Source of the DNA: Pseudoflavonifractor phocaeensis
GTDB taxonomy: Bacteria > Bacillota > Clostridia > Oscillospirales > Oscillospiraceae
NCBI RefSeq assembly: GCF_021531815.1
Contig: NZ_JADYUM010000014.1
Coordinates: 1 to 64,000, forward strand
Reading direction: 5' to 3'
Length of the DNA stretch: 64,000 bases
Below are positions 44,478 to 52,239 of this stretch, piece by piece; within the stretch, counting starts at the first letter, position 1, and the number at the start of each line of letters is the position of its first letter. Below the pieces are notes generated by a model. The model was not told where the DNA came from and searched no databases. It saw nothing but the letters and a program-made list of their open reading frames with translations. Both the position numbers and the translations under genes were made by a program.

Positions 44478-45113
44478 ATGAAGAAAATGAGCATTGAAAC
44501 GATGGAGAACATCATTTCCTACGTTGATCTATACTTCTGCGATAAGCATACAACGCCCTCTGTGAATGAAATTGCTCTGGGTGTAGGTATCCCTAAAACA
44601 ACCGCCTTTCGCTACCTGGTTGAAATGGATAGTCGTGGAATGATCGAGTATGATGGTAAGTCTCGTACCATTCGTACACCTATGATCAATAAGTTTGCTC
44701 CCGAATCTGCCCCCTGTCCTCTCGTTGGATCCATTCCGTGTGGTACAGCAGAGGAGGAAGTAGAAAGTATCAGAGAGTATATAAGCCTTCCTGTTTCCCT
44801 TTTCGGGAAGGGCAAATTTTATATTCTTGAGGCGTCCGGTGATTCCATGGTTGATGCGGGCATCGATGACGGAGATATGGTCGTTATCAGAACTGATTGT
44901 GATGTAAAGGTTGGCGATATTGTTGTTGCCCTTACCGGCGATAACGAAAATACGCTTAAGGTTTACGGCGGCATAGATGAAGAGACGCTTGAAGCACGTC
45001 TTCTGTATCGAAATGAAGCGGTATATCCTGGCGAGGAGATCAGGGTGAAATATCTGACTGTCCAGGGCGTAGCCAAGCATGTCATCAAGGCACTTGGGCC
45101 AAATAATCCATGA
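44478..45113 (+). CDS. LexA-like S24-peptidase repressor of the element
   Basis: A 211-residue repressor with an N-terminal HTH (PSVNEIALGVGIPKTTAFRYLVEM) and a self-cleaving S24 domain. The Cys-Gly cleavage site is in SIPCGTA (about residue 85), the serine in SGDSMVD (about 119) and the lysine in NTLKVYG (about 159). Phage repressors such as P22 c2 also use Cys-Gly. DNA damage would inactivate it through RecA and release the element genes. It differs strongly from the host LexA at 4113. The ATG at 44478 follows AAAGGAATT. Confidence 0.88.
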   Translation: MKKMSIETMENIISYVDLYFCDKHTTPSVNEIALGVGIPKTTAFRYLVEMDSRGMIEYDGKSRTIRTPMINKFAPESAPCPLVGSIPCGTAEEEVESIREYISLPVSLFGKGKFYILEASGDSMVDAGIDDGDMVVIRTDCDVKVGDIVVALTGDNENTLKVYGGIDEETLEARLLYRNEAVYPGEEIRVKYLTVQGVAKHVIKALGPNNP

Positions 45114-45130
45114 AAGGGAGTGTTTGAGTA

Positions 45131-45319
45131 TTGAGAACATATGATGTTAAATGTCCCATTTGCGGCAAGGTAAACCGTGCCCTCTACTTAGAGGAAACGG
45201 AAGGCTGGATGGAATGTGACCACTGCCGCAATGCTACAAAGGTCCAGCTTACAGAAGAACACAAATTGATCCCGGTCTATGCCGTTAAACGGCTGAAACC
45301 GCAGCTCGCTACATTCTGA
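45131..45319 (+). CDS. Small zinc-ribbon protein
   Basis: A 62-residue protein with CPICGK and CDHC, a rubredoxin-like zinc ribbon. A TTG start at 45131 is the only possible start because a stop codon lies two codons upstream; GGGAG is 12 nt away. It follows the repressor gene by 17 bp. Function unknown; such proteins are common in Clostridia ICE backbones. Confidence 0.6.
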   Translation: MRTYDVKCPICGKVNRALYLEETEGWMECDHCRNATKVQLTEEHKLIPVYAVKRLKPQLATF

Positions 45320-45339
45320 TACATATAAGGAGAACTTGG

Positions 45340-45552
45340 ATGGCTGTATTCGAAGACAATTCATGGCGTCCTCTCTCCTGGTACTGTTCCAACTGCGGAC
45401 AGCTTGTCACAGCATATCAGAACAGCAAAGGCGAATTCAAAGTCGCATGCCCCAAGTGCAGATCCGTCATGGTTCGCACACCTAAGGGACGACGCCGAGA
45501 CACAATCGAGCTTTATGCTCCCAAGGGACAGGAACATGTCCCTACGCTCTGA
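45340..45552 (+). CDS. Small zinc-ribbon protein
   Basis: A 70-residue protein with CSNCGQ and CPKCRS zinc pairs and a basic patch (KGRRRDT). AAGGAGAAC precedes the ATG. It is 20 bp after the other zinc-ribbon gene, probably in one operon with the repressor. Function unknown. Confidence 0.65.
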   Translation: MAVFEDNSWRPLSWYCSNCGQLVTAYQNSKGEFKVACPKCRSVMVRTPKGRRRDTIELYAPKGQEHVPTL

Positions 45553-45680
45553 GTCTTAGAGGCTCATTACAATTGAACGGTATAACGACGGAATGGCTGA
45601 GATGAAACAGACTGCATAAGACCATCTCCAGGTCACATACTTAGAATATTCGGCTGGTTACACCAGATATATTACATGAG

Positions 45681-45749
45681 AGGCCACCGACAAACACAGG
45701 GAAACCATACCCATTGGTAACCCGTGCTTGCCGGTGGTCTTTTCTTTTT
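45681..45749 (+). terminator. Terminator after the zinc-ribbon genes
   Basis: AGGCCACCGACAAACACAGG pairs imperfectly with CCCGTGCTTGCCGGTGGTCT across a 20-nt loop, followed by TTTCTTTTT. The 430-bp gap to the XRE gene holds this, the hairpin at 45847 and no coding region. Confidence 0.65.
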
Positions 45750-45846
45750 GCTCTTTTCCGCCGGTCAGGCAAATCAAATCCCCAGACTAACAAAATATCG
45801 AAAGCCTGACATGCATTAAGGGCCGAGGATACATATACTGCTCACT

Positions 45847-45878
45847 CCCGAAAAACGTGATTTTTATCATTTTTCGGG
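45847..45878. promoter_or_regulatory. A/T-rich hairpin upstream of the XRE regulator gene
   Basis: CCCGAAAAA and TTTTTCGGG flank GTGATTTTTATCAT-like sequence. It may be a terminator read from either side or an operator of the XRE regulator that begins 105 bp downstream. Confidence 0.45.
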
Positions 45879-45982
45879 AATGCAGTATCGGTACCCTTTC
45901 TTTAGTGCACCCTTTTGCAGGCTGCCGGATCCGGTCCCGAGTATATGTATCTTCTGCTCCGCACAGGCGGAAAGGAAAAGAA

Positions 45983-46273
45983 ATGTATTTCGATCTGACT
46001 GAATTTGGCAAGAGACTTCATGACATCCGTGTTCTTCGTGGCCTTACCCAGGAGGAGCTGGCAAATAAGCTTGGCGATATCAATAAGCAGCATATCAGCC
46101 GTATGGAGCGTGGCGTAAATGCCTGCTCTATCGATCTTTTGATCGAACTGTCCTGCGTGCTCGGAGTCAGCACGGATTATCTGCTGACCGGAAAGGATTC
46201 TCAGAGGGAGAAAATCAAAAATATCCTCATGGACATCATCGGAAAGCTTATGGAACTTCTGAAAATGCTTTAA
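45983..46273 (+). CDS. XRE family HTH regulator
   Basis: A 96-residue Cro/CI-type DNA-binding protein: FGKRLHDIRVLRGLTQEELANKLGDINKQHISRMERGVNACSIDLLIELSCVLGVSTDYLLTG is a single HTH_3 domain, followed by a short helical tail. GGAAAGG precedes the ATG; the longer frame starting at 45857 has none. It probably regulates the accessory genes downstream. Confidence 0.85.
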   Translation: MYFDLTEFGKRLHDIRVLRGLTQEELANKLGDINKQHISRMERGVNACSIDLLIELSCVLGVSTDYLLTGKDSQREKIKNILMDIIGKLMELLKML

Positions 46274-46743
46274 GTGGCCCCACGAGGGCTACCAAAATGG
46301 CCCTGCCAGGCCCACGGCAAAACATCACTTCAAAGATAGAATAAGCATGTACCGATCAAAAGGTACATGAACTTTGAAAACCGAATATACATTCTTCAGT
46401 CACGAACCCGTGATGAGCAGCAACCTCCGTTGTAAATGCGATGAACTCCCACTGAGGGAACGAGCGGTACACAGCGGTAAGTGCAGGACAGCTTCCGGCA
46501 TAGCTTAAACATCACGGCATAATGAGACTTCCGCCTGTGGGCGGCTCGGTGAGAACCACGGAGGGGTGAGATTCCCATGGACCCGGTAAGCTGCCGGACG
46601 ACTGAATGTATTCCCTGTTTTCGGGGGTGTCGAGGACAAATACGAAAAGATCATATAACGAAACTTACATCCGGGGAGACTCGGAGTTTGATAGTAGGGC
46701 TGGTAATCGTACCAGCCGTTTACATACGAAGGAGGAATGCACA
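46274..46743 (+). other. 470-bp non-coding, hairpin-rich leader before the ParB-like gene
   Basis: No convincing gene. Several short perfect stems occur: ATGTACC/GGTACAT near 46348, TCACG/CGTGA near 46400, CCGCC/GGCGG near 46532, and GGCTGGTA/TACCAGCC near 46699 just before the next ribosome site. Purine-rich segments between them and the lack of stop-free frames suggest a structured RNA leader or an origin/oriT region. It is not identified with any known RNA family. Confidence 0.5.
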
Positions 46744-47685
46744 ATGCTTGAGAACCTGATTGTGGATCCTGAATTTGAGGAGAAGATACCGAGGCTTTCG
46801 GAGGATGAATTCCAGCTCTTAGAGCAGCTGATCCTGGAAGAAGGCCGGATCAAGGACCCGATCGTTACCTGGAACGGTATCATCGTGGACGGTCATAACC
46901 GGTATCGGGTCATGTTGAAGCATCCTGAGATTCAGATCCCATTTGATATTTATGAGAAGGAATTCCCAGACCGATTTGCTGCAATCGCCTGGATCTGTAA
47001 GAACCAGTTGGGGCGAAGAAATCTTACACCAGAGGATCGCAAGTATCTGATTGGAAAACAGTATGAGGCTGAGAAGCAATCTGTTGGAGCACCTGAAGGA
47101 AACCAGAACAGATCATTTCAATGGTATCAAAATGACACCATTGAAAATCGACGCACAAGTGAACGTATTGCAAAAGAGAACAATGTAAGCAGAAGTTCTG
47201 TTGTCAGAGCAGAACGATTTGCTCAAGGTGTTGATGCTGCAGAGGAAGCCGTTCCCGGTGCCCGCAAAGAGATCCTTTCCGGTCGAGTCAAGGCAACTGA
47301 TAAAGCTATTGCTTCTATAGCAAAAGCAGATCCGGAGGAACGACCTCAAATGGTAGATCTGATTTTACATCCACCGGAGAAAACAAAGAAAACCGATGAG
47401 GATGAGGAAGAATCTGATGAATCTCCTCCCGTCACTCCCCTTGAAGAAGCTGAAGACGAACCTGATGAAACGGCGACGCCCATCTTACTCGCTCCCACCA
47501 CTGAGGAGGACATGCTTTATGAGATGGAGGATGCCTTAAGCGCTGCCATCTGGCGCTGGAACAATTGTAAATCTACATATCCTGAACACTTGAAGAGTCG
47601 GTCCGGCCAGCAGCAGGTTAAGAAGCTGGCGGACGAGGCCATGAAGTTTTTCAGAGAAGTTAAACAAGGAGGACTTTGGAAATGA
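46744..47685 (+). CDS. ParB-like nuclease-domain protein
   Basis: A 313-residue protein of the ParB/Srx fold. LILEEGRIKDPIVTWNGIIVDGHNRYRVMLKH is the N-terminal box with DGHNRY in place of the usual GHRR. A helix-turn-helix-like part (RIAKENNVSRSSVVRAERFAQG) follows, then an acidic linker and a C-terminal helical piece. Not the partition ParB, which is at 21620. GAAGGAGG precedes the ATG. Its stop overlaps the next gene by 4 bp. Probably a DNA-binding accessory protein. Confidence 0.78.
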   Translation: MLENLIVDPEFEEKIPRLSEDEFQLLEQLILEEGRIKDPIVTWNGIIVDGHNRYRVMLKHPEIQIPFDIYEKEFPDRFAAIAWICKNQLGRRNLTPEDRKYLIGKQYEAEKQSVGAPEGNQNRSFQWYQNDTIENRRTSERIAKENNVSRSSVVRAERFAQGVDAAEEAVPGARKEILSGRVKATDKAIASIAKADPEERPQMVDLILHPPEKTKKTDEDEEESDESPPVTPLEEAEDEPDETATPILLAPTTEEDMLYEMEDALSAAIWRWNNCKSTYPEHLKSRSGQQQVKKLADEAMKFFREVKQGGLWK

Positions 47686-48464
47686 AATTACAGGAACGTA
47701 CTTATCGTGAGATGACCATTAACAGCTCCCAGCTGATCATCCCGAGAGAAACCTATCAGAGAGAACTGAACCCGGAGCGTGTCAGAAAAATCGTGAAGGA
47801 GTTCGACGAGCGAGTGGCCAATGAGCCGAAGGTCAGCTGCCGCAACGGCAAGTATTACGTGTTCGATGGTCAGCATACCATCGCCGCCAGAAAGATCCTG
47901 AACAGAGGTCACGATCTTCCCATCACCTGCAAGGTGTATTACGGAATGACCGAAAGCGAAGAAGCAACGCTCTTCGCAACCCAGACCGGTGCTTCTGCTC
48001 CTCTCTCTGCAGGTGCTAAGATCCGTGCTCTGGTTTATGCCGGAGATCCGGAAGCCATTGCATTCATGAAGGCAACGGAGTCAACCGGCCTGGCCCTTGA
48101 TTATGAGCTAAAGCGCGGCAGGAAAAAGCTGGCCTGTGTCAGCACTGCTTTCACTCAGTTCAAGAAGCTTGGGGCTGAGCGATATAAGGAAGCTCTGGAG
48201 ATCCTGGTTACTGCCTGGGGCGGTGACATGGAGTCCCTGAGAGGGGAAACCGTTCAGGGCATCTGCCGTTTCGTTGATCTTTACTATGGAGAGTTTGATC
48301 CTCACAGGCTGGTCTTGAGACTTCGCCGGGTGGATCCCTTGACCATCTACCGTGAGGGCAAGGCCATGGGTGTGAACATGCCTGCCAGTCAGAAGTACCT
48401 TTATCAGGTGTTCCGTATTTACAACGGGTCCAGCAAGGTCCACTCTCTTCCCCTGAAGTTTTAA
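47682..48464 (+). CDS. DUF6551-type ParB-fold protein
   Basis: A 260-residue protein with KYYVFDGQHTIAARKILNRG, a DGQHT box resembling ParB and DGQHR proteins. The residues YQRELNPERVRKIVKEFDERVA before it are typical of the DUF6551 family of mobile-element proteins. The ATG overlaps the previous stop (ATGA) and AAGGAGG precedes it. Function unknown. Two ParB-fold genes in a row are unusual and may work together. Confidence 0.72.
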   Translation: MKLQERTYREMTINSSQLIIPRETYQRELNPERVRKIVKEFDERVANEPKVSCRNGKYYVFDGQHTIAARKILNRGHDLPITCKVYYGMTESEEATLFATQTGASAPLSAGAKIRALVYAGDPEAIAFMKATESTGLALDYELKRGRKKLACVSTAFTQFKKLGAERYKEALEILVTAWGGDMESLRGETVQGICRFVDLYYGEFDPHRLVLRLRRVDPLTIYREGKAMGVNMPASQKYLYQVFRIYNGSSKVHSLPLKF

Positions 48465-48474
48465 GGAGGTGCCC

Positions 48475-48873
48475 ATGAGACAGAACAAAGATGTGCTGCA
48501 GCCCGGATGGCACTTCAGACGAGGCGATATCTATATGGCCAACCTGAACCCCTTCACCGGTTCTGAGCAGGGCGGCACCAGACCGGTGCTGGTCCTGCAG
48601 AACAATGACGGCAACTTCTACTGCCCGACCCTGATAGTAGCGCCCATGACCACGCAGTTAAAAAAGCTGAATCAGCCGACGCATTTCCTGATCAAGCACA
48701 ACAGGGCGCTGGCAGCTCCCTCCATGGTAGAGTTCGAGCAGATTAAGACCATCGATAAAAGCAGGGTGATGAGCTACCTTGGAAAGCTCACCAGAGAGCA
48801 GCTGGCTCAGGTAGATGATTACCTGAAGGTCAGCCTGGGAATGTATATTCCGGAAACTGTTGAGGCTCCTTAA
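48475..48873 (+). CDS. MazF/PemK-type endoribonuclease toxin
   Basis: A 132-residue toxin of the MazF fold: RRGDIYMANLNPFTGSEQGGTRPVLVLQNN is the characteristic start, with Arg and Thr of the active site in GGTRPV, and YCPTLIVAPMTTQ follows. MazF proteins cut single-stranded RNA at short sites. AAGGAGG precedes the ATG. No partner antitoxin of the MazE or AbrB type is seen next to it, so the neighbouring ParB-fold or HTH proteins may serve that role, or it is an orphan. Confidence 0.87.
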   Translation: MRQNKDVLQPGWHFRRGDIYMANLNPFTGSEQGGTRPVLVLQNNDGNFYCPTLIVAPMTTQLKKLNQPTHFLIKHNRALAAPSMVEFEQIKTIDKSRVMSYLGKLTREQLAQVDDYLKVSLGMYIPETVEAP

Positions 48874-48937
48874 GAGCCGAACAAAGAAAATGCCCCGCAG
48901 GCAAAGGTCTCGGGGATCTACATAGGAGGAAATGAAC

Positions 48938-49174
48938 ATGGAAGCATGTGAAGTATTTGAGATGGATGCAGCTTCTAAGGAAGCTGTCCCGGAAAAGAAG
49001 ACCTATAGGGTTGAAGATATTCAGATCATTCTGGACATCGGCAGAGGCACTGCCTACAAGCTGTTAGAGCAGAATGAATTCCGCTGGTTTAAGATCGGCG
49101 GGATCTACCGGATCTCCAAGGAAAGCTTTGATGAATGGCTAAACGGTAAGCTGAATGGTTGTCAAGGATGTTGA
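48938..49174 (+). CDS. Excisionase-like small HTH protein
   Basis: A 78-residue protein with one HTH_17-type domain: TYRVEDIQIILDIGRGTAYKLLEQNEFRWFKIGGIYRISKESFDEWL. The ATG at 48938 is 8 nt after GGAGG; an ATG at 48932 is too close. It may be a recombination directionality factor or the regulator of the MazF gene 64 bp upstream. Confidence 0.75.
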   Translation: MEACEVFEMDAASKEAVPEKKTYRVEDIQIILDIGRGTAYKLLEQNEFRWFKIGGIYRISKESFDEWLNGKLNGCQGC

Positions 49175-49216
49175 TGGCAGATTGACATCCTAACAATTTT
49201 AAGCATCATCCGCTAC

Positions 49217-49248
49217 TTTTTATCCAGGTCATCAGACCTGGATAAAAA
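49217..49248. terminator. Perfect two-way terminator before the four-repeat HTH gene
   Basis: TTTTTATCCAGGTC and GACCTGGATAAAAA form a 14-bp perfect stem with loop ATCA. It lies 18 bp before the next start codon and could attenuate transcription into the recombination genes. Confidence 0.75.
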
Positions 49249-49266
49249 CATTTTAAGGAGGGCAAC

Positions 49267-50136
49267 ATGGAAGAAAAAGCAAAAACGACGATGTCCGTTC
49301 CCGAGATGCAGCGGATGTTGGGGCTTTGTAAGACGGAGTCTTACTGGCTGGTACATAGGGGCTACTTTGATACGATCCTTGTGGAAGGAAAAATGAGGGT
49401 TGTTATTGAAAGCTTCGAGAAGTGGTATGCGAATCAGATCAAATGGCATAAGGTAAACGGCGATCCGCCCGGACAGGAATTAAAATCCTATTCGTACTCG
49501 ATCAAAGAGTTTGGTGAGCTGTTAGATGTGGATGATTCTGTCGCATATGACATCGTCAAACGCTGCAGGATCGAGACCTTCACGGCCGGATCCTGGAAGC
49601 GGATACGAAAAGATGTATTTGAGGCCTGGTATAACAGCCAGTCCCGATACCGTACTCCCGAGGATCGGGAGCGGGATGTCGAACGTGAGGAGGCAACCAT
49701 CACCATGCCAGAGATGGCACGGCTTCTGATGATCTCCCGTAAGGAGGTTTACAACATCCTCGCTTCTCCGAAGAATGAGGGAGTCTTTGAATATGAAGTG
49801 ATTGCGGACCGCAAGCGAATTACCAAGGACAGCTTCTGGCGCTGGTACACCGGACAGGATGTGTATCACACCTTCGAAGATCTTCCGGCCGAGGAGCAGT
49901 TCCGCATCGAACGACTGAAACAGGAGGCGGTTATGCCAAGATTAAAAGTTGCAGTGGATAAACCATCCTATGATCTTCAGGAGACAGCAGTTCTTCTGGA
50001 TATGTCTTACCGTGAGGTTCGAGCCCTGATCAAGGATGGATACCTGGAAGCAAGACAATTCGGAAATAAAAAATACGTCCTCAGGGACGACCTGCAGTGG
50101 TTTCTGCTTCAGCAGAAATTAAACTGCGAATCTTAA
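49267..50136 (+). CDS. Protein with four tandem excisionase-type HTH units
   Basis: A 289-residue protein built from four Xis/MerR-like winged helices: MSVPEMQRMLGLCKTESYWLVHRG, YSIKEFGELLDVDDSVAYDIVKRC, ITMPEMARLLMISRKEVYNILASP and YDLQETAVLLDMSYREVRALIKDG, each followed by a beta wing ending near W-Y or FGNKKYV. Excisionases normally have one such unit. It sits 16 bp before the integrase gene, so a DNA-bending directionality factor that spans several sites is plausible. AAGGAGG precedes the ATG. Confidence 0.78.
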   Translation: MEEKAKTTMSVPEMQRMLGLCKTESYWLVHRGYFDTILVEGKMRVVIESFEKWYANQIKWHKVNGDPPGQELKSYSYSIKEFGELLDVDDSVAYDIVKRCRIETFTAGSWKRIRKDVFEAWYNSQSRYRTPEDRERDVEREEATITMPEMARLLMISRKEVYNILASPKNEGVFEYEVIADRKRITKDSFWRWYTGQDVYHTFEDLPAEEQFRIERLKQEAVMPRLKVAVDKPSYDLQETAVLLDMSYREVRALIKDGYLEARQFGNKKYVLRDDLQWFLLQQKLNCES

Positions 50137-50152
50137 GGAAGGAGGCTCCAAC

Positions 50153-51559
50153 ATGGCTTCGATCGTATCAAGAAATAACAAATTCAGCGTTGTCTATCTG
50201 TATGACGCTGAAGATGGCAAGAGAAAGCAGAAATGGGAAACCTACAAGACCCTGGCCGAGGCCAAGCGCCGTAAGGCTGAGATCGAGTATAAGACAGAGA
50301 TCGGAACCCTGGCGGTTCCCACCTGCAAGACGCTGAAGGATCTCCTGGACGAATATATTGTCCTTTACGGAAAAACCACCTGGGCCATTTCCACCTATGG
50401 CAGTAATATCTCCATGATCAACAACTATATCCTTCCGATCATCGGCTCCATGAAGCTGACGGAGATCACGGCCAGAGTCCTTGAGAAGTATTACATGTCT
50501 CTCCTCAAGACACCGGCGGTCCATAAGATCACCCAGAAAAAGGGGTCCAAGAAGGTCGAGTATGTGACTCCGGCGACTGTAAAAAAGATACATAACATTC
50601 TGCGCAGCGCTTTTCATCAGGCCGTAAAATGGGAACTGATGGAGAAGAACCCGGCGATCTACGCAACGGTTCCGAAAGCAGAGTCCAAGAAACGTGATAT
50701 CTGGGATGCGCCAACGCTCTTTCGGGCCCTTGAGGTATGCGAGGATGAGCGGCTGAAAATCGCCATCAACCTCGCTTTTGCCTGCTCCCTTCGAATGGGG
50801 GAGCTTCTTGGGCTGACCTGGGACTGCGTAGATATCTCTCCGGAGAGTATCGCAGCCGGAAAAGCCTATATTTACGTGAACAAGGAGCTTCAGAGAGTGG
50901 ACAAGAATCATATGGCCACGCTGGAGAAAAAAGATGTGCTCCGTATATTTCCGGAGGGCAAGGTAAATAACCGCACGGTCCTGGTTCTAAAGAAACCCAA
51001 GACCGCAACCAGTACCCGTAAGATATTCCTTCCGAAGACAGTTGCGGAGATGCTTGTTGATTGGAAAAAGAGTCAGGATTTTGCCAAGCTGGCGCTGGGA
51101 GATGAATACCAGGATTACGATCTTGTCATGGCCAATGGTACGGGAATGCCTACAGAGGATTCCCGTATTACGGCTATGTTTAAGGAGCTGATCCACAAGC
51201 ATGATTTTCCCGAGGTTGTCTTCCACAGCCTGCGTCACTCCAGCATTACCTATAAGCTGAAGCTGAATGGTGGCGATATTAAGGCCGTTCAGGGAGACTC
51301 CGGTCATGCACAGGCCACCATGGTCACCGACCAGTATTCACACATCCTGGATGATGACCGCAGGGTCAATGCAGAGCTCTTCGAAAATGCCTTCTATAGT
51401 GGCAAGGTTGTTGCACCGGAGGCTGCGCCTACAGAGGAGCCTGAATCGGTAGCGGAAGCGACCATACCTGCCGGTGTAAATGCCGAGCTTCTGATGAAGA
51501 TTCTCGCAAATCCGGAGATGGCAGCACTTCTGAAGACACTGGCACAGACATTACAATAA
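50153..51559 (+). CDS. int: Tyrosine site-specific integrase
   Basis: A 468-residue phage-type integrase. An N-terminal arm-binding region and the SAM-like core-binding domain are followed by the catalytic domain: Arg in FACSLRMGELLGL (about 212), HSLRHSS (about 358, HxxR), GDSGHAQATMVTDQYSHI with His (about 383) and the nucleophile Tyr (about 393). The C-terminus is extended and helical. It lies next to attR and would recombine at CTCCTAAG in the tRNA-Arg anticodon loop. All catalytic residues are present, so it looks active. Confidence 0.94.
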   Translation: MASIVSRNNKFSVVYLYDAEDGKRKQKWETYKTLAEAKRRKAEIEYKTEIGTLAVPTCKTLKDLLDEYIVLYGKTTWAISTYGSNISMINNYILPIIGSMKLTEITARVLEKYYMSLLKTPAVHKITQKKGSKKVEYVTPATVKKIHNILRSAFHQAVKWELMEKNPAIYATVPKAESKKRDIWDAPTLFRALEVCEDERLKIAINLAFACSLRMGELLGLTWDCVDISPESIAAGKAYIYVNKELQRVDKNHMATLEKKDVLRIFPEGKVNNRTVLVLKKPKTATSTRKIFLPKTVAEMLVDWKKSQDFAKLALGDEYQDYDLVMANGTGMPTEDSRITAMFKELIHKHDFPEVVFHSLRHSSITYKLKLNGGDIKAVQGDSGHAQATMVTDQYSHILDDDRRVNAELFENAFYSGKVVAPEAAPTEEPESVAEATIPAGVNAELLMKILANPEMAALLKTLAQTLQ

Positions 51560-52023
51560 GCTCATTCATGGATGAGCACTTACATAGAGAGTATTGTGAT
51601 TTGGGATAATAGCCCGGATAGCAGTGCTCTCTTTTTCTATTTCCGGCAGGCTTTTACACGTTTTGTTATGGGTGGATGCACGGAGCCCTATCGGTTCTCC
51701 GTCTCTTCCCGGTAGTTGTTCCGTCGTTTCCCTGTCGGTGTTCCGTAGGAGTTCTGTCGGTGTTCCGGAGAGCCTTCGCTGCTCTGCCGGCCGGTCCCTC
51801 CGGTAGATTTTTTCTCGAAAATCTGCTAATATTGGGGGGCGATGTCAAAGCATCCTTTGTTCTTTTTTAGAAACCGCTAAAAACAGGCTAAAAGAACTGC
51901 ACGATACGCCAAATACACAGAGGTACACAGACGAGCAAGGATGAACTTTGAATGCGAAAGATCCTCGGAAAATAGAGACATACACGTACATACAGAGGCT
52001 TGTATGATAAAGGGTTGGTCATT
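51560..52023. other. Right-end non-coding region of the element with recombinase-type repeats
   Basis: No gene is seen in 464 bp. CTGTCGGTGTTCCG occurs twice (51732-51745 and 51754-51767, 22 bp apart) with weaker related copies just before. TCTGCTAA (51821-51828) matches two copies at the left end. These may be arm-type binding sites for Int or Xis. The last bases GGTCATT abut the core. Confidence 0.55.
51732..51767 (+). repeat. 14-bp direct repeat near attR
   Basis: CTGTCGGTGTTCCG is present twice with 22-bp period, two helical turns, on the same face of the DNA. Candidate integrase arm sites. Confidence 0.6.
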
Positions 52024-52031
52024 CTCCTAAG
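52024..52031 (+). other. Right attachment core (attR) of the island
   Basis: CTCCTAAG identical to 16713-16720. Element sequence GGTCATT lies to the left; host tRNA 3' half starting CGGAAGGCC lies to the right. Confidence 0.75.
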
Positions 52032-52068
52032 CGGAAGGCCAGCGGTTCGAATCCGCTCGGGCGTACCA
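52024..52068 (+). pseudogene. 3' half of the host tRNA-Arg(CCU) gene
   Basis: Anticodon loop CTCCTAA, stem GCGGA, T arm AGCGG-TTCGAAT-CCGCT, acceptor 3' strand CGGGCGT, discriminator A and CCA. Its 5' counterpart is at 16681-16720. A host-type terminator follows immediately, as expected for the native end of the gene. Confidence 0.85.
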
Positions 52069-52106
52069 CGTCGTCGCGGACTCCATATCGTTCGCGGCGG
52101 CTTTTT
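52069..52106 (+). terminator. Terminator of the original tRNA-Arg gene
   Basis: GTCGTCGCG and CGCGGCGGC form a G+C-rich stem (with one G-U pair) followed by TTTTT, starting at the CCA end. Confidence 0.75.
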
Positions 52107-52111
52107 ATGCC

Positions 52112-52159
52112 CAGAAAAACATCCCGGGGATTCCTTGAATCGTCAAGGGTCCCCGGGAT
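52112..52159 (-). terminator. Terminator after gltS
   Basis: ATCCCGGGG and CCCCGGGAT enclose a second stem CCTTGA/TCAAGG. On the minus strand a GTTTTTC tail follows. Confidence 0.8.
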
Positions 52160-52239
52160 ATTCTGTATGCATATGGCCGCATGCTCAAGCTAGAGCCTGA
52201 TGCCGCGGTCAGCGGTTGCCCACCAGTGCGGTCACAGAA

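Larger units (their letters stand above)
16713..52031. mobile_element. Integrated 35-kb island: decayed Tn1549/CTn-like conjugative element with a defence cargo
   Basis: Bounded by an 8-bp direct repeat CTCCTAAG inside the two halves of one tRNA-Arg gene, with the tyrosine integrase and Xis-like genes next to the right end. Backbone genes are RepA_N, ParA, ParB-CD1107 fusion, topB and relaxase remnants, LexA-like repressor, MazF, Xis-like and Int. G+C is clearly lower than in the flanks. No VirB4, VirD4 coupling protein or other pore genes are present and the relaxase lacks its catalytic N-terminus, so it cannot transfer itself. It may still excise if Int is active. Confidence 0.85.

Noticed and set aside
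46274-46743. Group II intron remnant
   Set aside because: No domain V-like hairpin with the catalytic AGC triad and no reverse transcriptase gene nearby.
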